Shown in pieces: positions 1-4,803 of a DNA stretch of 6,332 bases. This DNA comes from an uncultured Eubacterium sp. (lineage in GTDB: Bacteria; Bacillota_A; Clostridia; Lachnospirales; Lachnospiraceae), in the NCBI GenBank assembly GCA_948468465.1, contig CAOKJJ010000242.1, positions 1 through 6,332 on the forward strand, read 5' to 3'. The position numbers were made by a program, and so were the translations under genes. The notes beneath the pieces are model-generated. The model searched no databases. It was not told the DNA's origin and saw nothing but the letters and a program-made list of their open reading frames with translations. Numbering within the stretch: position 1 is the stretch's first letter; each line of letters opens with the position of its first letter.

Positions 1-92
1 GGCGTTTAGCCAGGGGCGGACTACGCGACGCGACCGGACGCAGCCACAACGTCTATGCAGAATGCCTAGAGATTCTTAATATTCTGGAGTAG
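1..92 (+). CDS. possible C-terminal end of an unidentified protein (partial)
   Basis: A reading frame open from the window edge (first full codon at position 3) ends at TAG 90-92. It gives about 29 residues ending in GRSHNVYAECLEILNILE. The peptide looks like a plausible amphipathic C-terminal helix, and the DNA is clearly richer in G+C (many CG steps) than the AT-rich DNA that follows. I do not recognise the family. The 5' part lies outside the window, so neither length nor start can be judged. The contrast in base composition and the inverted repeats just downstream leave open that this is the end of a mobile or repeated element. The other strand shows nothing better. It may also be non-coding. 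Confidence 0.3.
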   Translation, partial: RLARGGLRDATGRSHNVYAECLEILNILE

Positions 93-268
93 GAGCCGCA
101 AGCCAGGCCATTTTCCCCTCACCCGGCGTCCGCATAGCCAATAAAATAACGCAACACAATGTCAATTCTGTTGCACAATATTAAAATTAAGCCGTAAAGT
201 AAATGACACTGGCCGTGGATAGCAACGGGAAAATGTCACGAATAGTCTGCTGCGAAGCTTGTTTTTGG
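93..268. other. gene-free stretch with several inverted repeats
   Basis: No convincing gene is present. CATTTTCCC (109-117) is matched perfectly by GGGAAAATG (227-235). GCAACA (151-156) pairs with TGTTGC (169-174), and inside it AAT (158-160) pairs with ATT (165-167) around a 4-nt loop. TGACA (204-208) pairs with TGTCA (234-238). Some of these could form the terminator or end structure of the upstream gene, but none is followed by a clear T-run, so no function is assigned. Confidence 0.4.
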
Positions 269-298
269 TTTGCAATTTTAAAGTGAATGTGCTATGCT
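269..298 (+). promoter_or_regulatory. sigma-A-type promoter with extended -10
   Basis: TTTGCA (269-274) and TATGCT (293-298) are 18 bp apart, and TGC directly before the -10 box gives the extended -10 TGnTATGCT. Transcription would start near 305, leaving a leader of about 80 nt before the FliD-like gene. I found no flagellar sigma-28 promoter (TAAA-N15-GCCGATAA) here, which matters because the gene product looks flagellum-related. Confidence 0.5.
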
Positions 299-321
299 AA
301 TATATAACTAAAAGTTTTACG

Positions 322-363
322 CTGACAGCCATATGTCAGATGTCAGGATATGGAAGTCCATAT
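322..363 (+). promoter_or_regulatory. two adjacent palindromes in the leader of the FliD-like gene
   Basis: CTGACA (322-327) and TGTCAG (334-339) form a 6-bp inverted repeat with a 6-nt loop, and TGTCAG is repeated directly at 341-346. Next to it, ATATGGA (348-354) and TCCATAT (357-363) form a second inverted repeat with 2 nt between the arms, ending 8 nt before the ribosome binding site. Both lie in the predicted mRNA leader. They could be leader hairpins that affect translation or mRNA stability, or a DNA operator; the sequence alone cannot decide. Confidence 0.4.
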
Positions 364-386
364 TTTTATTCAAAGGAGTGATGACA

Positions 387-1550
387 ATGAATGTAAACCA
401 AAATTTTTTCGGTGGAATGGGAAATACGAATTCAAGTTTTTTCTCAGACTATGCCAGCATTAGAAATGGCAGTTATCGCAGGCTTTTAAAAGCTTATTAC
501 GGTGGAAATAATAGTACAGGTACGACATCTGGTACGAGAAGCAACACCAGCAATGTGCTTGACCAGCTTCTGGAAGAGAGGAAACATCCAAAGGTTTCCG
601 AGCAGACCAAAGAGGCGAATTCCAAGCTTACATCGGGAATACCGACTTTGACGAATGCTGTAAAAACATTACAGAATGAATCAACGTATACTGATTCAGA
701 AGATGGCAAGAAGAGTGCGCAGGACAAAATGGTTTCGGCGCTGAAAAATTATGTAAATGAGTATAATGATGTTGTAAATGCGGCAAAGAAATCCACATTA
801 TCGAATAAGACATCTCATATTGCAGGTATGATGAAAAGCACAACGGAGAATGCTGATAAGCTTAGGGAAATCGGTATTTCAGTGAATGCAAATGGTACGC
901 TTCAATTTATTGAGGGCCAGGCAAAGCACGCGGATATTTCTAAAGTGCAGGATTTGTTTTCGAGCAAAAACAGCATGAGTTATGGCTCTACGGTTATGTC
1001 CCGTCTGCAGTTTGCAGGCATTACCTCTGGCACTACAGGCACTACGGAAAAAGAAGATACTGTAAGTTCTGTTTCCAGTGCGGCTTCTTTTCAGTCAGAC
1101 CTCAAAAAGCTTGCGTCGGATGCGATTTTTGAAAAGATCAAAGATAAAAATGGTAAGGAAACATACGATATTGACAAAATCTTTTCAACAGCAAAGAGTT
1201 TTGTCAAAAATTATAACAGTATGTTTGATGCCGCAAAAAAAAGCACAAATTCCGGTGTAACTGCGAACTTGTCTTATATTAAGGAAAAGACAGAGCAAAA
1301 TAAGCAAGCGCTTGCGCAGTTTGGGATTACGCTGGATGCGAATAACAAAATGACGATTGATGAGGACACATTTAAAAAATCAGATATGTCCAATGTGCAG
1401 AACTTTTTCAAAAACTATAACCTTTCTGTTGGTACGAATGTTTCGTTGGTGGATCATTATTTAACTTCTATGTCTAAGAATGCCAATGGCTATACGTCTG
1501 CTGGGACATATAATGTACAGGATGCTTCTCAGTATAATGGTTTTATTTAA
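387..1550 (+). CDS. FliD C-terminal-like protein with an internal duplication
   Basis: The chosen start is ATG 387, 8 nt after AAAGGAG (372-378); ATG 381 is too close to it and ATG 333 has no ribosome binding site. The product is 387 aa. Residues about 20-39 hold DYASIRNGSYRRLLKAYYGG, a motif I associate with clostridial flagellum-related proteins (from memory). A Ser/Thr/Gly-rich linker follows. Two units (about 116-203 and 266-353) share V-x2-YN, (N/D)AAKKST, GI-x3-ANx and D-x-S-x-VQ-x2-F at a constant 150-residue offset. This resembles the FliD (hook-associated protein 2, filament cap) C-terminal pattern of F-x3-YN, then GI-x-G-x-L, then V-x2-LF. The chain has no Cys, no Trp and only two Pro, and no signal peptide, as is common for proteins exported through the flagellum. 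The FliD N-terminal domain is missing, so it is not FliD itself. Export or flagellar assembly is inferred. Confidence 0.75.
   Translation: MNVNQNFFGGMGNTNSSFFSDYASIRNGSYRRLLKAYYGGNNSTGTTSGTRSNTSNVLDQLLEERKHPKVSEQTKEANSKLTSGIPTLTNAVKTLQNESTYTDSEDGKKSAQDKMVSALKNYVNEYNDVVNAAKKSTLSNKTSHIAGMMKSTTENADKLREIGISVNANGTLQFIEGQAKHADISKVQDLFSSKNSMSYGSTVMSRLQFAGITSGTTGTTEKEDTVSSVSSAASFQSDLKKLASDAIFEKIKDKNGKETYDIDKIFSTAKSFVKNYNSMFDAAKKSTNSGVTANLSYIKEKTEQNKQALAQFGITLDANNKMTIDEDTFKKSDMSNVQNFFKNYNLSVGTNVSLVDHYLTSMSKNANGYTSAGTYNVQDASQYNGFI
732..1445 (+). repeat. internal duplication within the FliD-like gene
   Basis: Codons 116-203 (732-995) and 266-353 (1182-1445) encode diverged copies of one unit. The anchor motifs lie exactly 450 bp apart: YN 126/276, AAKKST 132/282, GI 163/313, and VQ (V187/V337). 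No gaps are needed across the core, while 3 residues must be inserted just before it (VKTL at 92, LKKL at 239). DNA identity is low, so this is an old duplication kept by protein-level selection. Confidence 0.65.
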
Positions 1551-1599
1551 ATTGTGCGGCAAAGGCGTTAAAGTAAGTAAGCGTGCAGTAATTTGATCG

Positions 1600-1647
1600 A
1601 AAGCCAGTCTGTATTTATCGTAATTTGATAAATACAGATTGGCTTTT
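1600..1647 (+). terminator. rho-independent terminator of the FliD-like gene
   Basis: AAGCCAGTCTGTATTTATC (1601-1619) pairs with 1627-1645 over 19 bp with one G-U pair, around the loop GTAATTT. One more A-T pair at 1600/1646 extends the stem. The 3' arm runs into TTTT (1644-1647) and the 5' side is preceded by A residues. It lies 50 bp after the stop codon, and the stem is long enough to work in either direction. Confidence 0.85.
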
Positions 1648-1731
1648 GGCGTCATGAAAGATCTATATTTTTGCGGCTTTATGTCGATATAAAATAAGAA
1701 TGAATTTTATTTTGTCAACGGAGGACATAGA

Positions 1732-2358
1732 ATGAGAGCTGAAGCTAATGAATGGAGACCATATGGTAAAATAGTCTATCAGAAACAAAATTTTATAGTC
1801 AAGCAGGTAGCGATGCTGCCTGAAAAAGCAGTGGAATATGACAGCGCGCCTGCTTATGCCTGCTGTCCGATTCAAGCCTGGCAGCATACGGATTTACATA
1901 AGTTATTTGACGATTGGCGCAAACAGTTTGCCAAGGCATCAGGGAATGGCATCTGCAAACGAATACCGTGTATCTGCTATCCGGATGATATAACCTTTCG
2001 GTCCGCTTATTTGGCAGGCTTAAAACACAGCACATTTATGAAAGCAATGAAAGATAATATGGACAGCGGATGGGAAAAGGCAAGAATCATCGCACATGAT
2101 ACGGCAATGAAAGCAATCAAATCCAAAGATCTCAAGGAAATTTGCAGAGCGACAGGCTATCCGCCGTTTATTATAGCTGCACTTGGCAAAGCGCTTCTCA
2201 AGTTTGAAGAAGGGGATGCAACGGCGCTGATAGCGAAGTTTTATGAGGAGCTGATTACGGGTATTCTCTATGTGCCGGTAGAAAAGCCGGATGAACTGGC
2301 ATTTCAGATTTCTGACAGGACATGGAAGGTCATTGATGAAACAGAGTTTAATTATTAA
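1732..2358 (+). CDS. hypothetical protein, 208 aa
   Basis: ATG 1732 follows GGAGG (1720-1724) with a 7-nt spacer, so translation is likely. I do not recognise the family. The protein is soluble-looking, with no signal peptide or membrane segment. It is rich in aromatic residues in the first half (WRPYGK at 8-13, W50, W62) and has six cysteines: C44-C45, C75, C80, C82 and C138. The C-P-C-x-C-like arrangement around 75-82 could be a redox or metal site, but partner ligands are not obvious. The middle (about 96-180) looks mainly helical. The gene follows a strong terminator and I see no clean promoter, only an AT-rich 7-bp inverted repeat at 1689-1695/1704-1710. Codon use is like its neighbours. 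It faces the cellulase gene and no shared role is evident. Confidence 0.75.
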   Translation: MRAEANEWRPYGKIVYQKQNFIVKQVAMLPEKAVEYDSAPAYACCPIQAWQHTDLHKLFDDWRKQFAKASGNGICKRIPCICYPDDITFRSAYLAGLKHSTFMKAMKDNMDSGWEKARIIAHDTAMKAIKSKDLKEICRATGYPPFIIAALGKALLKFEEGDATALIAKFYEELITGILYVPVEKPDELAFQISDRTWKVIDETEFNY

Positions 2359-2385
2359 GGCATTTACTGCGGACATAGGAACGGT

Positions 2386-2469
2386 GTGCAAATAACCTGT
2401 GTTTTTGAACGGGATGATTTGCATACTGTCTTTGCTGCCCTTGCTGATGGTATCATAGGACTAAATTAA
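2386..2469 (+). other. possible 27-codon ORF, or in-frame continuation of the 208-aa gene
   Basis: After TAA 2356-2358 the same frame stays open for 36 codons to TAA 2467-2469. Part of it could be read from GTG 2386, 5 nt after a weak AGGA (2377-2380), giving a peptide that begins MQITCVFERDDLHTVF. Codon use looks coding-like, but an open run this short is not unusual. A 10-bp stem (2384-2393 with 2417-2426) overlaps its start and argues for a structural role instead. It could be a real small protein, a former C-terminal extension cut off by a stop mutation, or chance. Confidence 0.15.
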
Positions 2470-2513
2470 GAGAAGCCCGGTAAACATAAGGGTTTTCACT
2501 GATTTAGTCCTAT
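2455..2513. terminator. nested inverted repeat, possible two-way terminator
   Basis: A perfect 12-bp inverted repeat, ATAGGACTAAAT (2455-2466) and ATTTAGTCCTAT (2502-2513), encloses an inner stem of about 7 bp (GAAGCCC 2472-2478 with GGGTTTT 2490-2496). The + strand inner stem ends in TTTTC, and the - strand copy is followed by CTTCTCTTAATTT. The repeat sits between two converging genes, the expected place for a shared terminator. The T-runs are short, so efficiency is uncertain. Confidence 0.5.
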
Positions 2514-2540
2514 TGATTAACTATATTTTTTCACAGTTCC

Positions 2541-4094
2541 TTATACAGGAACAGCATATACTCCATAAATCTCTGTATCAGAGGCAGCCTGTACAATGAG
2601 CTTACCCATATCATAAATACTTACGCCATATTCAGAAAAACTCTGTGCAATATCCGCATACCGATAATATGCGATCTGGCCATTTGAGGACTCCGAAGCC
2701 TCAATACTTACATTCCAGCTATAGTCATATTTATTCTCCAGCACAAGTCGCGGAGCGGCAGTTCCTTTATAAACGATCGCTATGTTATAACGATTATTGA
2801 TATAAGAAAGATCTTCGGTAACCGTAAAACCAGACCATGCGGCAAGCTGCGTTCCGTCAGACTGATATAATGGAACAGCATTGCTGTTATTTTGCTGATA
2901 GGCCGAGGTCAGTGCATGTACAACTGCCTGCGCGTTTGGATAGAGCTGGTTGTCAGCACGGTTAATGCAGCCAAGATTTTCACCGGACGCAAAATTATCG
3001 TTTGCATTATTATCCCAAAGTACACATACAAATCCGGCTTCTTTTGCCTTTGTGATATAGTCAGTTGCCCATTTTACACGTTCCTCTGTATTATTAAAAT
3101 CAGATGCGCCGAATTCACCAATCACAATCGGGACACCTTTGCTTTGCTGCACTTCTTTCAAATCGTTCATGACATTAGTAAGAAGCTGCGGAATGTATGC
3201 GCCATATTGATTATTTGTTTCGTAAATGTGCTTCTCTGTTGTATCCATAGTGAAGGAATATGGTTCATACGCATGTACGGAAATGGCTACATTTCCTGCA
3301 TTGGACGGAATCGTAAGGTGATGAAGCGCCTCTGCGTTATCTGTTGCGTGATAGGAAGGGATCATAAGAAGCCGGTTCTGATTCCAGGCGGAGCTGCTGC
3401 TTCTTACTGTGTCTATAAATACGCTGTTAAGAATATTGATATAATTCCATGCGTTTTCATCACCATTTCCCCATTCCACCGCGGCGTCATAGGTCTGGCG
3501 CGGTTCATTCATGCCTTCAAAAATAAGGTGATAGTCATAATCTGCAAATTCCGCGCTGATCTGCTCCCAGACATCTTTCAGAATTTTTTTTGCCCGCTGT
3601 AAATTGGTATCGTTGAAATAATCTACGTTTATCCAATTCTCATGATGCACATTGATGATGACAAACATTTCAAGATCATAGGCATAATTAACCGTATTCT
3701 TTACATATGTCATCCAATCCTCATCAATGTCATAATGGTCAGTGGCAGAATTATATTCCATATGCTGGTACCAGGTGACCGGTATTCTTACCGTATTAAA
3801 ACCAAGATTTTTTACTGTCTGAAACAGTTCACGGTTAGGTTCCGGATTGTTCCATGCGGTTGCCGACTGCTGCGGCGTAGGGTGATCGTTCCAGTAAACG
3901 GAATCCAATGAGTTGCCTAAATTCCAGCCAATGGTCATCTGGCTGATAATATCCCAGGCATCCGGCTTATCAGCGGTACCTGCCTTGGTTTCTGATACAG
4001 AAGAAAAACAAAGCAGGACCGTGACTGCAATTGCTGCTGCAGATAACAGGAAATGTTTGGTTACGAATGACAAAACAGTATCTTCTTTCTTCAT
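2541..4094 (-). CDS. secreted GH5 endo-beta-1,4-glucanase (cellulase), GH5_4-like
   Basis: The start is ATG at 4094, preceded by GGAGGAC (4107-4101) with a 6-nt spacer; the reading frame opens further upstream but without a ribosome binding site. The product is 517 aa. Residues 1-38 form a signal peptide (KHFLLSAAAIAVTVLLCF core, likely cleavage near SETKA-GT), so it acts outside the cell. The GH5 catalytic barrel spans about 45-395: IGWNLGNSLD at 55-64, TVRIPVTW with R103, INVHHENW with H150-H151, FEGMNEP with acid/base E197, SVHAYEP with H274, IGEFGA with nucleophile E327, and VLWDN with W360. All key family residues are present. By the family mechanism it would cleave beta-1,4-glucan or xyloglucan with retention; the exact substrate is not readable. 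Residues about 405-517 form an extra beta-rich, aromatic-rich region, possibly a binding module. No dockerin or sortase motif is seen. It has its own promoter and a long leader. Confidence 0.92.
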   Translation of the reverse strand: MKKEDTVLSFVTKHFLLSAAAIAVTVLLCFSSVSETKAGTADKPDAWDIISQMTIGWNLGNSLDSVYWNDHPTPQQSATAWNNPEPNRELFQTVKNLGFNTVRIPVTWYQHMEYNSATDHYDIDEDWMTYVKNTVNYAYDLEMFVIINVHHENWINVDYFNDTNLQRAKKILKDVWEQISAEFADYDYHLIFEGMNEPRQTYDAAVEWGNGDENAWNYINILNSVFIDTVRSSSSAWNQNRLLMIPSYHATDNAEALHHLTIPSNAGNVAISVHAYEPYSFTMDTTEKHIYETNNQYGAYIPQLLTNVMNDLKEVQQSKGVPIVIGEFGASDFNNTEERVKWATDYITKAKEAGFVCVLWDNNANDNFASGENLGCINRADNQLYPNAQAVVHALTSAYQQNNSNAVPLYQSDGTQLAAWSGFTVTEDLSYINNRYNIAIVYKGTAAPRLVLENKYDYSWNVSIEASESSNGQIAYYRYADIAQSFSEYGVSIYDMGKLIVQAASDTEIYGVYAVPV

Positions 4095-4304
4095 AAATGA
4101 GTCCTCCATACAAAATGAGTGATGAGCATCCAGTAGTGACGGCAATCCCGCAGGCCATTCTTATGAACTGCCGGGAATTCCTGAATGTCTCAATGGTTTA
4201 CTTGCTTTTTCCAGGTATTACGGCGCCGGTTGGAATAATTTTGTAGTTTTATAATAAAATAACTTCGCCTGTAATTCTACCGGAAAAATTAGAGTTAAAA
4301 TGTA
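4095..4304 (-). promoter_or_regulatory. long structured 5' leader of the cellulase mRNA
   Basis: From the predicted start (near 4304) to the ATG is about 210 nt with no credible gene. On the plus strand, segment 4206-4225 pairs with 4266-4288 in four blocks: TTTTTCC/GGAAAAA, GGT/ACC, ATTAC/GTAAT and GGCG/CGCC. That is 19 bp with small bulges at 4213, 4270 and 4276-4278, around a 40-nt loop. Closer to the gene, GCAG (4150-4153) pairs with CTGC (4168-4171), and CATTC (4156-4160) with GAATG (4183-4187). These two pairings cross, giving a possible pseudoknot. CCC/GGG and AAT/ATT blocks extend the first stem. This could be a riboswitch or a protein-binding leader. The conserved cores of c-di-GMP-I, fluoride, ZTP and preQ1 riboswitches, as I remember them, are not present. 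Confidence 0.45.
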
Positions 4305-4310
4305 GTACAA

Positions 4311-4338
4311 ATTATAAATGTTTTGTATTTTTTGTAAA
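4311..4338 (-). promoter_or_regulatory. promoter of the cellulase gene
   Basis: On the minus strand TTTACA (4338-4333) and a perfect TATAAT (4316-4311) are 16 bp apart, in very AT-rich DNA. The expected start is near 4304. The -35 box lies 5 bp from the -35 box of the opposite promoter. I found no clear catabolite-repression (cre) site. Confidence 0.65.
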
Positions 4339-4343
4339 ACCTG

Positions 4344-4373
4344 TTGACAGGATGGCAGATGGTATGGTAGTAT
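4344..4373 (+). promoter_or_regulatory. promoter of the DUF2325 gene
   Basis: A perfect TTGACA (4344-4349) is followed after 18 bp by TAGTAT (4368-4373). Transcription should start near 4380, just before the first GTTAG-N6-CTAAC site. Binding of a repressor to that site would block the promoter. Confidence 0.65.
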
Positions 4374-4381
4374 CTATGATA

Positions 4382-4397
4382 GTTAGATAGGACTAAC
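4382..4397. promoter_or_regulatory. inverted repeat GTTAG-N6-CTAAC, copy 1 (candidate operator)
   Basis: GTTAG (4382-4386) and CTAAC (4393-4397) are separated by ATAGGA. The site begins at the predicted transcription start, a usual place for a repressor site, and an identical-arm copy lies 89 bp downstream. TTAG/CTAA arms recall operators of iron- or manganese-sensing DtxR-family regulators, but the spacing differs from the classic 19-bp DtxR box, so that link is only a suggestion. Confidence 0.5.
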
Positions 4398-4413
4398 CAA
4401 AAAACAGATGTTT

Positions 4414-4466
4414 ATGGAATAAAGAAATCGGATTGAGAGATGCCTTAGGGCATTTTCTTTATCCAT
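4414..4466 (+). promoter_or_regulatory. imperfect leader hairpin before the DUF2325 gene
   Basis: ATGGAATAAAGAAA (4414-4427) pairs with TTTCTTTATCCAT (4454-4466) over 13 bp with one bulged A. Inside, ATGCC (4440-4444) pairs with GGCAT (4449-4453) around UUAG and is followed by TTTTCTTT. The inner hairpin with its U-rich tail resembles a weak terminator, and the outer stem sequesters that tail. The two forms could be alternatives, as in attenuation. CTAACC (4393-4398) and GGTTAG (4470-4475) could extend the same structure. Confidence 0.45.
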
Positions 4467-4470
4467 TATG

Positions 4471-4486
4471 GTTAGAGCAAGCTAAC
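4471..4486. promoter_or_regulatory. inverted repeat GTTAG-N6-CTAAC, copy 2 (candidate operator)
   Basis: GTTAG (4471-4475) and CTAAC (4482-4486) are separated by AGCAAG. The arms and spacing equal those of copy 1, but the centre differs, which points to selection on the arms. It ends 6 nt before the ribosome binding site, so as RNA it could also form a small hairpin next to the translation start. Confidence 0.5.
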
Positions 4487-4506
4487 TATTGAAGGGAGGA
4501 ATCTGT

Positions 4507-4785
4507 TTGAGCGTTGTGATCATAGGGGGACATGAGAGGATGGAGTCCCGGTATAAGGAAATCTGTAAGAAATATAATCATAAATCGAAGGTCTTTACGA
4601 AAATGAAATCCGATTTGGGCGATCAGATTTGCTGTTCGGATCTGATGATCCTGTTTACGTCAACGGTATCCCATAAAATGATGCGCTGTGCGGTTGCGGA
4701 ATCACAGCGGCAGCATTTCAGGCTGGAACGTTCGCACAGCAGCAGTGCAAGTGCGCTTATACAGATCTTGGAGACGTATGCATAA
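4507..4785 (+). CDS. DUF2325 domain protein, 92 aa
   Basis: The start is TTG 4507, 6 nt after AGGGAGGA (4493-4500). The upstream in-frame TTG at 4489 precedes the ribosome binding site and is rejected. The protein fills the usual length of DUF2325 proteins: MSVVIIGGHERM at 1-12, a Rossmann-like first strand and turn; CKKY at 20-23; SDLMILFTSTVSHKMM at 44-59; and the family's RSHSSSASAL at 75-84. Cysteines are C20, C42, C43 and C61. The biochemical role of DUF2325 is unknown. From memory, clostridial members often sit near ferrous-iron uptake (feo) genes, but none is visible here. It is expressed from its own promoter with a structured, operator-flanked leader, and is therefore likely to be conditionally induced. 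It converges on the ROK gene with only 17 bp between the stops. Confidence 0.88.
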   Translation: MSVVIIGGHERMESRYKEICKKYNHKSKVFTKMKSDLGDQICCSDLMILFTSTVSHKMMRCAVAESQRQHFRLERSHSSSASALIQILETYA

Positions 4786-4803
4786 GCTGTTTGGCATCTT
4801 TTT
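4778..4803 (+). terminator. weak terminator-like hairpin after the DUF2325 gene
   Basis: ATGC (4778-4781) pairs with GCAT (4794-4797), followed directly by CTTTTT (4798-4803). The stem is only 4 bp and overlaps the last codon. It fits the 17-bp gap between converging genes, but I would not trust it alone. Confidence 0.25.

Noticed and set aside
277..305. Sigma-28 (flagellar) promoter before the FliD-like gene
   Set aside because: TAAA is present at 279-282 but no GCCGATAA-like box follows at about 15 bp; the extended -10 sigma-A promoter fits better.
333..386. ATG 333 as the start of the FliD-like gene
   Set aside because: It sits within an inverted repeat without a Shine-Dalgarno sequence, whereas ATG 387 has AAAGGAG at good spacing.
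2892..3602. 236-codon open frame on the plus strand
   Set aside because: It lies antisense inside the cellulase gene, has no ribosome binding site and no recognisable domain; it is a shadow of the real gene. The other frames overlapping the ROK and cellulase genes were dropped for the same reason.
3993..4022. Lipoprotein signal at Cys29 of the cellulase
   Set aside because: The residues before the cysteine (VLL) lack the small residue at -1 needed for a lipobox, and a better signal peptidase I site follows near residue 38.
4095..4145. N-terminal extension of the cellulase by 17 codons
   Set aside because: The extension places 17 polar residues before the signal peptide, and GGAGGAC lies within it at the right distance from ATG 4094.
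4095..4304. Known riboswitch such as c-di-GMP-I in the cellulase leader
   Set aside because: The conserved CAAAGC-type core and the tetraloop-receptor arrangement are missing; only a loose GUAAACC resemblance is present.
2455..4396. Shared 10-mer ATAGGACTAA at 2455-2464 and 4387-4396
   Set aside because: One copy is an arm of a terminator-like repeat and the other spans the centre of an operator-like repeat; with different contexts, chance is the simplest reading.
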